A stretch of DNA of 64,000 bases from Staphylococcus sp. NAM3COL9 (GTDB lineage: Bacteria > Bacillota > Bacilli > Staphylococcales > Staphylococcaceae): NCBI RefSeq assembly GCF_001431205.1, contig NZ_LGPC01000016.1:510141-574140 (forward strand), in the 5' to 3' direction. The notes below the pieces were generated by a model. It searched no databases and was not told the origin of the DNA. It worked only from the letters and a program-made list of their open reading frames with translations. Position numbers and translations under genes: made by a program. Positions 48,907-57,519 of the stretch are shown here, piece by piece. How positions within the stretch are numbered: the first letter of the stretch is position 1; every line of letters begins with the position of its first letter.

Positions 48907-48987
48907 TTAAAATCATCTCCACAGTTTGTTATATTTGTATCATTATCCATATACTAACTAATCTACTTAGAAAAGGAAATGAAAAGC

Positions 48988-49848
48988 ATGAATAAAATTG
49001 CAATAATTGGACCTGGCGCAGTAGGTAGCACGATTGCAATTGATCTTTTAGCAACTCATCCTGACTTACGCTTACTCGGTCGACAACATCAAATGCTCAC
49101 CTACTATGCCAATAATAATACTGAACATGAACATACCTTACAGGTAACGCCATTAAGAACTGTTCAAGACCAAGTTGATGTTTTAATTATTGCTGTTAAA
49201 ATACCTCAACTTGATGCTGTATTAAGAGAAATGAAACATTTAATCCATGAGCAAACCACTATTATACTTGCTCAAAATGGGCACGGTCAGTTGTCACTCT
49301 TTGAACACCCTCACGTATTTCAAGGTGTTGTTTATATTAGCGGACAAAAATCTGGTTCTACAGTAATGCATTATCGTGATCACAAAATCATTTTAGAAGA
49401 TTGCATAAAAACGCGATTATTCCATGATATTGTAGCAGGCTCTTCTTTAGAAGTTGAACTCACAAACGATATTGATGATGCCATTTGGTATAAACTGCTT
49501 GTTAATTTAGCCATTAATAGTGTCACTGCATTAAGTCGTCGTCCTGCTGAAGTACTTCAAGTTCCAGGTATAAAACAACTTTGTAAGCAACTATTAGTTG
49601 AAGGCGTAGCCATTGCACAAGCTGAAAATGTGTATTTTGATGATGATATTATCGATGATATTCTGACAATTTACGATGGATACCCAAATCAAATGGGCAC
49701 AAGTATGTATTACGACATCATTTCAGGTAACGCGTTAGAAATAGAGGGAATCCAAGGCTTTTTATTTAAAAAAGCAAGAATACATCAGTTAGTTACACCT
49801 GTACTTGATACTATTTATCCATTGTTATTGGCACAACAAAAAGATTAA
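48988..49848 (+). CDS. panE: 2-dehydropantoate 2-reductase
   Basis: It reduces ketopantoate to pantoate with NADPH, the step between PanB and PanC. ATG 48988 fits the AAAGGA at 48972 better than the in-frame ATG 48979. The 286-residue protein starts NKIAIIGPGAVGSTIAIDLL and has VLIIAVKIPQLD, and the catalytic region AIWYKLLVNLAINSVTAL with the conserved lysine and asparagine. The divergent panB-panC pair makes this the genuine pantothenate enzyme of the three ApbA-family genes in the window. Confidence 0.92.
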   Translation: MNKIAIIGPGAVGSTIAIDLLATHPDLRLLGRQHQMLTYYANNNTEHEHTLQVTPLRTVQDQVDVLIIAVKIPQLDAVLREMKHLIHEQTTIILAQNGHGQLSLFEHPHVFQGVVYISGQKSGSTVMHYRDHKIILEDCIKTRLFHDIVAGSSLEVELTNDIDDAIWYKLLVNLAINSVTALSRRPAEVLQVPGIKQLCKQLLVEGVAIAQAENVYFDDDIIDDILTIYDGYPNQMGTSMYYDIISGNALEIEGIQGFLFKKARIHQLVTPVLDTIYPLLLAQQKD

Positions 49849-50024
49849 TGTGCTATTTTCAAAATTTGCTCTACTGATATGATTATTATTAAAATTTAGA
49901 TTTCATTCGTTATCGTGCGCTTCTTTCATGTTGCTATAAACTTTTAATTTATTTTTATTCTGTTCATAAACAGTTCATAAAAACACTTTATATTATAGTT
50001 ATTAACAATTTGGAGGAAGAAAAA

Positions 50025-50447
50025 ATGAAAAAATTAATATTCAGCTCTGCTTTTTATACTTTATTAGGATTACTTAGTGGTTTGTTTTATAGAGAAATGT
50101 CAAAAGGAGAAAATTTTAGCGATTATTCACAATTAAATGTTACGCACACACATTTATTAGTTTTAGGTACCATTATGTTTTTGATCTTCATGGTTATCGA
50201 ACATCAACTTAAATTGACTCGTAATAGTAAATTATTTAATAGTTTCTTTTATATTTTCCACTTAGGTGTATTAGTAACTGTAGCGATGCAATTTGTAAAT
50301 GGTATTGCTACTATCAAAGGATTCAGCGTAAGTCCTGCAATCGCGGGCATTGCTGGTTTAGGCCACATCTTTATTTCTATCGCATTCGTATTATTCTTTG
50401 TTTTATTAAATAAAAGAATTAACGCCACTTCAGAAAAAAGAAAATAG
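50025..50447 (+). CDS. DUF2871-like membrane protein
   Basis: ATG 50025 lies 8 bases after TGGAGG. The 140-residue product has four membrane segments and starts KKLIFSSAFYTLLGLLSGLF. The motif THTHLLVLGTIMFL (residues about 42-55), with paired histidines, and GLGHIFISIAFVLFF near the end are typical of DUF2871. Conserved histidines in membrane segments suggest metal or haem binding, but the role is unknown. It ends at a strong terminator. Confidence 0.8.
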   Translation: MKKLIFSSAFYTLLGLLSGLFYREMSKGENFSDYSQLNVTHTHLLVLGTIMFLIFMVIEHQLKLTRNSKLFNSFFYIFHLGVLVTVAMQFVNGIATIKGFSVSPAIAGIAGLGHIFISIAFVLFFVLLNKRINATSEKRK

Positions 50448-50453
50448 CATAAC

Positions 50454-50501
50454 AAAAAATCTGTTCAAGTTTCAAAAAATAGAAACTTGAACAGATTTTT
50501 T
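50454..50501 (+). terminator. Terminator of DUF2871-like gene
   Basis: AAATCTGTTCAAGTTTC pairs with GAAACTTGAACAGATTT (loop of eight), followed by TTT. Confidence 0.9.
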
Positions 50502-50623
50502 GTATATTTTAAATTTACTTAACATATAAAATTATTAAAAATTAATTCTATATGTTAATACATTAAAATGTTAACGAATTAATTGACACTCTTGCTCACA
50601 GATTTCAGACGTGTACAATTTCG

Positions 50624-50637
50624 AGCAAGCGCTTACA
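50624..50637 (+). promoter_or_regulatory. cre site before AGCS symporter
   Basis: AGCAAGCGCTTACA matches the cre consensus at every fixed position but the first. It lies just after a possible promoter (TTGCTC, 16 bases, TACAAT at 50614-50619) and 40 bases before the TTG start, a position expected to block transcription. Confidence 0.7.
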
Positions 50638-50676
50638 TAACCAGTATAAAAACCAATTTATGTTAGGAGAATTAAT

Positions 50677-52245
50677 TTGATTACAGAATTCATTGATTTC
50701 TTAGATAAAATTATATGGAGTCCTCCGCTAGTTTTTGGATTATTAATAACAGGACTCATATTTTCACTTATTACTCGCTTCGCACAAGTGAGACAATTTA
50801 AAGAAATGATACGTTTATTATTCAAAGGAGAAAAATCTCCACAAGGCATTTCTAGTTTTCAAGCTATTTCATTATCTTTGGCAGGCAGGGTTGGCACAGG
50901 GAATATCGTTGGTGTGTCAGCAGCAATATTTATTGGCGGCCCCGGCGCAGTCTTCTGGATGTGGGTGACGGCTTTACTAGGTGCAAGCACTGCATTTGTA
51001 GAATCTACTTTAGGTCAAATATATAAACAAAAAGAAAATGGGGAATACAGAGGCGGCCCTGCTTATTATATTGAGAATGGTATTGGAGGAAAGTTCGGAA
51101 AAATATTTGCGTTGATCTTTGCTATAGTGACTATCATTTCAATCGGTCTTTTAATGCCAGGAGTTCAGTCCAATGCTATTGCGACTTCATTACATAGTGC
51201 TTTTAGTATTCCAAAATGGGCAGTTACTATTTTTCTCGTAATATTACTATCGCTTATCATTTTTGGTGGAATTAAACGCATTGCCAGTATGGCAACAACA
51301 ATAGTCCCTTTTATGGCTATAGCTTACATTTTATTAGCTGTTATTGTAATTTTTTTAAATATTGAAGAAGTGCCTGCATTGTTCGCACTTATTTTTAAAT
51401 CTGCACTAGGTTTACAATCTACTTTTGGTGGAATTATTGGGGCAATGATTGAAATTGGTGTAAAAAGAGGGTTATATTCAAATGAAGCAGGTCAAGGGAC
51501 GGGGCCCCATGCAGCTTCAGCAGCAGAAGTATCTCACCCAGCAAAACAAGGACTTGTACAAGCTTTCTCAGCTTATATAGACACTATTTTTGTTTGTACA
51601 GCTACTGCATTAATTATTTTAATTTCAGGAACTTATAATACAACGAATGGCACAGAGAATTCACAAGGACAGCCTAATTTAATTGAAGATAATGGTGTTT
51701 ACGTATTAAATGCGGATGGTTCTAAAGATTTCTCTGGGACTGCTATGTATGTACAATCTGGTATCGATAAAGCATTTCAAGGCGATAACTATCAATTTGA
51801 TCCAAATTTCGCTGGGTTCGGATCTTATTTTATAGCTGTTGCATTGTTTTTCTTTGCATTTACTACCATATTAGCTTATTCGTACATTACTGAAACAAAC
51901 ATTGCTTATCTTACTAGAAATATGAGTGCTAAAAAATCAAATTTTTATATTACATTGACCCGTTTCCTACTTATTTTTGCCACTGCATATGGCACTATTA
52001 AAACTGCTGATGCTGCGTGGGCAATGGGAGACGTAGGTGTTGGCATGATGGCATGGCTAAATATTATAGCTATATGGATTTTATGTAAACCAGCCTTTCG
52101 TGCTTTAAAAGATTTTGAAAACCAAAAAAAATCGAAAGGATCTGGCAGCTTGGCTGTTTATAAACCAACTCAGCAAGATGCTCCTAATGCATATTTTTGG
52201 TTTAACAGAGAAAAAAATAAAGACGATTCTCATAAACAAGAATAA
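50677..52245 (+). CDS. Sodium:alanine/glycine symporter, AGCS family
   Basis: It imports alanine or glycine with sodium. The TTG start at 50677 follows AGGAG with a 7-base gap. The 522-residue protein has about eleven membrane segments. Family signatures are SLAGRVGTGNIVGVSAAIFI, GPGAVFWMWVTALLGASTAF, YRGGPAYYIENGI and the highly conserved GLYSNEAGQGTGPHAAAA-like stretch (here GTGPHAASAAE). The upstream cre site points to glucose repression, fitting use of amino acids as carbon source. Confidence 0.93.
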   Translation: MITEFIDFLDKIIWSPPLVFGLLITGLIFSLITRFAQVRQFKEMIRLLFKGEKSPQGISSFQAISLSLAGRVGTGNIVGVSAAIFIGGPGAVFWMWVTALLGASTAFVESTLGQIYKQKENGEYRGGPAYYIENGIGGKFGKIFALIFAIVTIISIGLLMPGVQSNAIATSLHSAFSIPKWAVTIFLVILLSLIIFGGIKRIASMATTIVPFMAIAYILLAVIVIFLNIEEVPALFALIFKSALGLQSTFGGIIGAMIEIGVKRGLYSNEAGQGTGPHAASAAEVSHPAKQGLVQAFSAYIDTIFVCTATALIILISGTYNTTNGTENSQGQPNLIEDNGVYVLNADGSKDFSGTAMYVQSGIDKAFQGDNYQFDPNFAGFGSYFIAVALFFFAFTTILAYSYITETNIAYLTRNMSAKKSNFYITLTRFLLIFATAYGTIKTADAAWAMGDVGVGMMAWLNIIAIWILCKPAFRALKDFENQKKSKGSGSLAVYKPTQQDAPNAYFWFNREKNKDDSHKQE

Positions 52246-52299
52246 TAAATTTTTTAAACAAAGCTTTATAATCCTATTTTATAGTATGAATTATATAAC

Positions 52300-52339
52300 A
52301 AAACCCATGCCCTCTAATACGTCGAGGAACATGGGTTTT
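52300..52339. terminator. Bidirectional terminator
   Basis: AAAACCCATG/CATGGGTTTT with an inner CCTC/GAGG pairing separates the convergent symporter and XRE-cupin genes. Confidence 0.85.
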
Positions 52340-52342
52340 AAT

Positions 52343-52891
52343 TTATTGATAATCGATAACCATAGATATTAGGGTCATATTTTCTCCGTTATTAACATAA
52401 CTATGAGAAATGTCTGATTTGAATCTCAAAGCATCTCCTTCACCTAAATAAAGTGTTTCATTTTCTAAATGCATCTCTAATTTCCCATCAATTACAATAA
52501 TCGATTCCTCTGAACCGGATAAATGGGGTTCTGCATCTAAAGTTGCTCCTGGATCGAGCTCTACATAAAAGAATTCAAAGGACTTACTCTTTTCAAATGG
52601 GAAGTATGGATAAACACGATATTTCCCCTCATCTTCAGTAACAGGTACAACCTCTTCTTTTTTTAACTGTGTATAATCTGACTCTGCCTCATTCATTAAA
52701 CTACTAAACGATAATTTTAAACCGTTGCTAATTTTCCAAACAGTATTTATTGAAGGAATAGTATTACCTTTTTCAATTTCATTCAATGAGGACGTACTCA
52801 CCCCTGTAAGCTTTGATAATTTTTCCAAACTAATCTTGTTTTTCTTTCTATATAAGTAAATATTCTTAGCTACTATTTTATGAAATTCCAT
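52343..52891 (-). CDS. XRE-cupin regulator, paralogue of the one at 2117
   Basis: The 182-residue protein has an N-terminal HTH (EKLSKLTGVSTSSLNEIEKG) and a C-terminal cupin (AEPHLSGSEESIIVIDGKLE, ending DISHSYVNNGENM). It shares layout, length and the PYFPF/PYFPY junction with the regulator at 2117-2662. It is divergent from a LysE-type exporter and likely controls it, as the other copy does for a CynX-type exporter. Confidence 0.88.
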   Translation of the reverse strand: MEFHKIVAKNIYLYRKKNKISLEKLSKLTGVSTSSLNEIEKGNTIPSINTVWKISNGLKLSFSSLMNEAESDYTQLKKEEVVPVTEDEGKYRVYPYFPFEKSKSFEFFYVELDPGATLDAEPHLSGSEESIIVIDGKLEMHLENETLYLGEGDALRFKSDISHSYVNNGENMTLISMVIDYQ

Positions 52892-52938
52892 TATTAGGCC
52901 CCTTTTACATTGACTTTCCTGTTTAATAGATATAAAAT

Positions 52939-52959
52939 CCTTTTAAAAGGAAATATCCT
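52939..52959. promoter_or_regulatory. Overlapping palindromes, candidate XRE-cupin operator
   Basis: CCTTTTAAAAGG (52939-52950) and AGGAAATATCCT (52948-52959) overlap in the divergent region between the regulator and the exporter. A further TTTCCT half-site lies near 52914. The regulatory role is inferred from position. Confidence 0.5.
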
Positions 52960-53020
52960 ATATAGCGGAAGTTTTTTTATGTTATTTCCATAATACAGGA
53001 TAATGAAGGGAGAATGCAAT

Positions 53021-53596
53021 TTGTTTATATCATTTATTTTTTATACGTTTTTTATGAGTTATACGCCTGGGCCTAACAATTTATTAGCATTAGATGGCGC
53101 TTTAAAATTAGGTCTTAAAGGCACTGCGAAATTCTTAATTGGTATTGGATTAGGTTTTTTTACACTTTCCATGTTTTGCTTGTTATTTAGTGAATATATG
53201 GCTGCTTACTTTTCAAGTTTTATATTTGTAATTAAAATAGTGGGATTTATTTACTTATTGTATCTTGCTTATTCTGTATTTAAACATGATAGTAAAGACG
53301 CTCAACAAAGCAATACGTATCGTATGAGAGATGGTTTGCTTCTTCAATATATGAATCCTAAAACAATCATTTATGTACTTACTGCTATCGTGACCTTTGT
53401 AACTACTCAAAATATAAGTTTTCTTGCTACGCTGAGTTATACAATTATCATTGCACTTATAGGTGTTTCAGGTGCAGTTGCCTGGGCAGTTATGGGACTT
53501 TGTTTAAAAAAATTTCTATTAAAATATGAATTCATCTATAAAATTAGTATGTCTACATGTCTTGTGATTTTAGCATTTATGATGATCTTAGAATAA
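53021..53596 (+). CDS. LysE/RhtB-family amino-acid exporter
   Basis: TTG 53021 is preferred: AAGGGAG lies 8 bases upstream, and the longer frame from ATG 53003 would include the ribosome site. The 191-residue protein has six hydrophobic segments, and the family signature FFMSYTPGPNNLLALDGALK sits at the N-terminus. Such proteins export lysine, threonine, homoserine or other amino acids. It is divergent from an XRE-cupin gene. Confidence 0.88.
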   Translation: MFISFIFYTFFMSYTPGPNNLLALDGALKLGLKGTAKFLIGIGLGFFTLSMFCLLFSEYMAAYFSSFIFVIKIVGFIYLLYLAYSVFKHDSKDAQQSNTYRMRDGLLLQYMNPKTIIYVLTAIVTFVTTQNISFLATLSYTIIIALIGVSGAVAWAVMGLCLKKFLLKYEFIYKISMSTCLVILAFMMILE

Positions 53597-53687
53597 TTAT
53601 TATCAAATTGAACTTTATTATATTTTTTCAGAATTTACTTTTTAATTCTCATTATTAGGGAATAATGTATATAGAGGTGATTCATAT

Positions 53688-54116
53688 ATGGATAATACTA
53701 ATTTAACGAACAAAATCAACGAAATACTTAATACATCACGTGTCGGAGTACTATCTACCGCACATAATAATGTACCTAACAGTAGATATATGATTTTTTA
53801 TAATAACGGTAACACGCTTTATACGAAAACGAATGTTAACTCAATAAAAATTGACGAAATTGAGTCAAATCCGTGTGCACACATTTTAATTGGTTACGAT
53901 GATACAAATAATCGTAGTTTTCTAGAAATTGATGCCGTATTATCAATTGTTCAAGATCAAGAAATAATTGATTGGTTATGGCAAAACCAAGACAAATCGT
54001 TTTTCGATAACAAAACTGACCCAGAATTATGCGTAGTTAAAGCTCAGCCAAAATCTATTAAGATAATGAATGATAAAGCATTAGACGAACCAAAAACTAT
54101 AAATTTTGAAGTATAA
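53688..54116 (+). CDS. Pyridoxamine 5'-phosphate oxidase-like general stress protein
   Basis: This 142-residue protein has the split-barrel flavin-binding fold of the PNPOx/general stress protein 26 family: RVGVLSTAHNNVPNSRYMIF, LYTKTNVNSIKIDEIESNP, and a short C-terminal helix. It is too short for a true PdxH. It lies 92 bases after the exporter on the same strand and ends at a clear terminator. The substrate is unknown, and flavin or F420 binding is inferred. Confidence 0.82.
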   Translation: MDNTNLTNKINEILNTSRVGVLSTAHNNVPNSRYMIFYNNGNTLYTKTNVNSIKIDEIESNPCAHILIGYDDTNNRSFLEIDAVLSIVQDQEIIDWLWQNQDKSFFDNKTDPELCVVKAQPKSIKIMNDKALDEPKTINFEV

Positions 54117-54121
54117 TTTCA

Positions 54122-54158
54122 AAAACACTTGTATAAGCAAAAGTTTATACAAGTGTTT
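54122..54158 (+). terminator. Terminator after PNPOx-like gene
   Basis: AAACACTTGTATAA pairs with TTATACAAGTGTTT across a short loop. Confidence 0.82.
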
Positions 54159-54322
54159 AAATTCTATATTCTACTATTTAAATATACTTTCTTTTTTCAT
54201 AGAAAATAAATATATTCTATATTTAAATAGGCTATTATAGAAATAAGCTTTATGGAATAGGTTGAAAATGAATTTTTTAATTTATATAAATTTAATCGTA
54301 ATTTACATATAGGAGGTAATTT

Positions 54323-55372
54323 ATGTTTTTAGCATGGAATGAAATTAAGCGTAACAAGTTGAAATTCAGCTTGATTATCGGTGTCTTAATTATGATCAGT
54401 TACCTACTCTTCCTTCTGTCCGGCTTAGCTAGCGGTCTGATGAATATGAATAGAGAAGGTATCGATAAATGGCAAGCCGATGCTATTATATTAAATAAAG
54501 ATGCAAATGAAACTGTAGAACAGTCTTCTTTCAATAAAGATGATGTCGAAAATACATATGATAAACAAACGACTTTAACACAGACAGGTGTTATCGCTTC
54601 TAATGGTCATGCAGAAGAAAATGCCTTACTTTTTGGTGTCACTTCTGATTCTTTCCTAAGACCTGATATGATAGAAGGCAAAAAGGTTAAATCTGACAAT
54701 GAAGTAGTGGCGGATGAAACTTTAAAAGATAAAGGATTTAAAATAGGAGATAAATTATCGTTATCACAATCAGATGAAAAATTGGAAATTGTAGGCTTTA
54801 GTGAAAGTGCTAAATACAATGCCTCTCCAGTCCTGTTTTCTAATAATAGTACAATACAAAAAATCAACCCTTCATTGGATAAAGATAAAACCAATGCGGT
54901 CGTAGTCAGAGATAAAGATTGGAATAAACAAGATTTAAATAGTAATCTAGAAGCTATAGAAATTGAAAGTTTCATTGAACACTTACCGGGTTATCAAGCT
55001 CAAAACTTAACGTTAAACTTTATGATTACATTCTTATTTATTATTTCTGCAACAGTGATTGGCATCTTTTTATATGTTATTACGTTACAAAAAACAAATT
55101 TATTTGGTGTGTTAAAAGCACAAGGTTTCACAAATGGATATTTAGCAAAAGTTGTATTATCACAAACATTCATCATTGCGATGATTGGTACAGTAATTGG
55201 ACTTGCGCTAACTTTACTTACCGGCGCTTTTTTACCAAGTGTAGTCCCAGTTAAATTTGATGTTACTACATTATTAATATACGGCATCGTCCTTATCATA
55301 GTTTCTCTATTAGGTAGCCTCTTCTCGATATTGACGATTAGAAAAGTAGATCCACTCAAGGCAATAGGATAA
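54323..55372 (+). CDS. ABC exporter permease, FtsX/MacB type (HrtB-like)
   Basis: The 349-residue permease has one N-terminal membrane segment (residues 16-36), a large extracellular domain (about 40-225), then three membrane segments at the C-terminus. It ends TIRKVDPLKAIG, a standard FtsX-type tail. AGGAGG precedes the ATG. The architecture equals that of the haem-efflux permease HrtB, but the sequence differs clearly and no HssRS two-component pair is adjacent. The substrate is unknown (peptides, lipids or haem-like compounds). It is paired with the ATPase that starts 18 bases downstream. Confidence 0.87.
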   Translation: MFLAWNEIKRNKLKFSLIIGVLIMISYLLFLLSGLASGLMNMNREGIDKWQADAIILNKDANETVEQSSFNKDDVENTYDKQTTLTQTGVIASNGHAEENALLFGVTSDSFLRPDMIEGKKVKSDNEVVADETLKDKGFKIGDKLSLSQSDEKLEIVGFSESAKYNASPVLFSNNSTIQKINPSLDKDKTNAVVVRDKDWNKQDLNSNLEAIEIESFIEHLPGYQAQNLTLNFMITFLFIISATVIGIFLYVITLQKTNLFGVLKAQGFTNGYLAKVVLSQTFIIAMIGTVIGLALTLLTGAFLPSVVPVKFDVTTLLIYGIVLIIVSLLGSLFSILTIRKVDPLKAIG

Positions 55373-55390
55373 ATAGGAGTGTATAAATAA

Positions 55391-56068
55391 ATGCTAGAAT
55401 TTAAAAACGTCACTAAACATTTTAAAGATGGGAATCAAACAATTGAAGCTGTAAAACCTACATCTTTGAAATTTAATAAAAATGAACTGATTGCCATTAT
55501 CGGGCCCTCTGGTTCTGGAAAGAGCACATTTCTAACAATGGCCGGCGCGTTACAAACGCCCTCATCTGGCGAAATTTTCATCAATGATAAACAAGTGTCT
55601 CAACTGTCGTTAAAAGCATTAGCAAAAACAAGGATGCAAGAAATCGGTTTTATTCTTCAAGCTACAAATCTTGTGCCATTTCTAAATGTAAAACAGCAAT
55701 TTAAGTTACTACAAAAACAAAAAAAAGATGTGCTAGACGAAGCAAGTTATAACCAACTTGTTAAGCAACTTGATATTGCGGTGCTTGAGAATAAACTTCC
55801 AAGTGAAATATCTGGCGGACAGAAGCAACGCGTTGCGATTGCTAAAGCACTTTATACAAAGCCATCAATTATTTTAGCCGATGAGCCAACCGCTTCATTA
55901 GACACGAATAATGCGATGGAAGTAATGAAAATTTTAAAAGAACAAACGATGGAACAAAACAAAACTTGTATCGTTGTTACGCATGATGAACGACTAACTG
56001 AGTATTGTGATAGTGTATATCATATGGAAGATGGTATACTTACGCTGACTCAGGACAACAAATCATAA
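55391..56068 (+). CDS. ABC transporter ATP-binding protein (LolD/HrtA type)
   Basis: The 225-residue ATPase has Walker A GPSGSGKST, signature SGGQKQR, Walker B IILADEPTASLD and the switch histidine in VVTHDE. The short single-domain form pairs with FtsX-type permeases and this one follows such a permease directly. Together they should export a compound from the membrane, the so-called mechanotransmission type. Confidence 0.92.
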   Translation: MLEFKNVTKHFKDGNQTIEAVKPTSLKFNKNELIAIIGPSGSGKSTFLTMAGALQTPSSGEIFINDKQVSQLSLKALAKTRMQEIGFILQATNLVPFLNVKQQFKLLQKQKKDVLDEASYNQLVKQLDIAVLENKLPSEISGGQKQRVAIAKALYTKPSIILADEPTASLDTNNAMEVMKILKEQTMEQNKTCIVVTHDERLTEYCDSVYHMEDGILTLTQDNKS

Positions 56069-56121
56069 AAAAACCCTTCATATTAGTCACATTCAAGTGA
56101 GTATTTGTGAAGGGTTTTTTT
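56067..56121. terminator. Bidirectional terminator
   Basis: AAAAAAACCCTTCA and TGAAGGGTTTTTTT close a hairpin around an imperfect inner stem. It lies between the ABC unit and the convergent gntP gene. Confidence 0.88.
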
Positions 56122-56141
56122 ATTTTAATTAATTATTAATA

Positions 56142-57503
56142 TCATATAATTAAATTTACGATTAATATTAAGATAAGACCTACCACAGATAATATAGACT
56201 CTAGTAGTGTCCATGTTAAAAATGTTTCTTTCATAGTTAAACCAAAGTATTCTTTGAACATCCAAAAACCTGCATCATTAACATGAGAACAAAAAATACT
56301 CCCTGCTCCAATTGCTAAAACTACTAAGGAAATATTCACATCTGCTGTTTGCAATAATGGTAATACAATACCTACTGAAGATATCGCTGCTACTGTCGTT
56401 GAGCCTAATGCAGTACGCAATAAAGCTGCAGCAAGCCATGCAAGAATGATTGGTGACATTTCTGTGCCTTTAAATATTTCTGATATAGTATCGCCAACGC
56501 CACCATCAATTAATATTTGCTTGAACGTTCCTCCACCACCAATGATAAGTATTAACATAGCAATTGGTGTAATTGCGTTAGAAACAGTGTCCATAATTTG
56601 TTTCATAGTTTGTTGACGTCTAATTCCCATTGTATATATCGCAAATAACACAGCGATAAGCATTGCAGTTACAGAAGTACCAATAAAGTAAATAAAACCT
56701 TCAAACCCTTGTGCATTTCCATCGTCATTACCAGTAATGAGTTGTAGCACTGTCGCCAATAACATTAATATAACTGGAGCAAGTGCTGTTAGTAAACTAA
56801 TACCAAAACCAGGTAATTGATCTTGATCGTATTCCTTCATTTCGCCAACCGCTGCTTGATTTCCTTCTCTATTAAAAGCTTCTGGTGTCAGTTTATGCGC
56901 AATTATAGGGAATGTGCCACCAACAATGATAGCTAATGGAATTCCAATAATAATTCCGTACATTAACACATAACCAATATTTGCATTAACCGCCTCAGAA
57001 ATCGCTACTGGACCTGGGTGAGGTGGTAAAAATCCATGTGTTATAGCAATTGATGTTGCCATCGGTAATCCCACTTTTAGATTTGAGATTTGCATTCTTT
57101 TTGCTAATGTAAATACTAATGGAATTAATAATACAAATGCTACTTCTAAGAACAATGAAATACCAATAATGAATGAAGCAATAATCATAGCCCATGTCAC
57201 ATATTTTTCACCAAAAATGTTTATAAGTGTGTCTGCAATACGTGTTGCACCACCACCGTCAGATAACAATTTCCCTAAAATGGACCCTAAACCAAAGATG
57301 ATGGCAATATGGCCTAAAGTATCACCCATACCTTTTTCAATAGTTGTGACAATCGTATCTAAAGGCATACCTAGCAAGATACCCGTTACCATTGAAGTAA
57401 TGATTAATGCAATAAATGTATTTAATTTAAACCAAATAATTAGCATCAATAATATAAATACCCCTATCACTACAGCAATTAATGGCCACATTTCTCCCAT
57501 CAT
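56142..57503 (-). CDS. GntP-family gluconate/acid-sugar permease
   Basis: The 453-residue permease has about twelve to fourteen hydrophobic segments. GntP signatures are FIALIITSMVTGILLGMP, IIFGLGSILGKLLSDGGGATRI, FLPPHPGPVAISEAVN and GAGSIFCSHVNDAGFWMFKEY. Gluconate is the classic cargo. Here it is the third gene after an LtnD-like dehydrogenase and a DUF1537 kinase, so a four-carbon sugar acid (threonate, erythronate) is more likely. The same trio occurs around E. coli ygbN. Confidence 0.92.
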   Translation of the reverse strand: MMGEMWPLIAVVIGVFILLMLIIWFKLNTFIALIITSMVTGILLGMPLDTIVTTIEKGMGDTLGHIAIIFGLGSILGKLLSDGGGATRIADTLINIFGEKYVTWAMIIASFIIGISLFLEVAFVLLIPLVFTLAKRMQISNLKVGLPMATSIAITHGFLPPHPGPVAISEAVNANIGYVLMYGIIIGIPLAIIVGGTFPIIAHKLTPEAFNREGNQAAVGEMKEYDQDQLPGFGISLLTALAPVILMLLATVLQLITGNDDGNAQGFEGFIYFIGTSVTAMLIAVLFAIYTMGIRRQQTMKQIMDTVSNAITPIAMLILIIGGGGTFKQILIDGGVGDTISEIFKGTEMSPIILAWLAAALLRTALGSTTVAAISSVGIVLPLLQTADVNISLVVLAIGAGSIFCSHVNDAGFWMFKEYFGLTMKETFLTWTLLESILSVVGLILILIVNLII

Positions 57504-57519
57504 TTTATCTCCCTGCCTT

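Noticed and set aside
48907..48987. Riboswitch or leader RNA between panB and panE
   Set aside because: The divergent region is only about 80 bases and shows no stable structure.
54323..56068. Assignment as haem exporter hrtBA
   Set aside because: The architecture matches, but the permease sequence differs clearly from S. aureus HrtB and no hssRS is adjacent.
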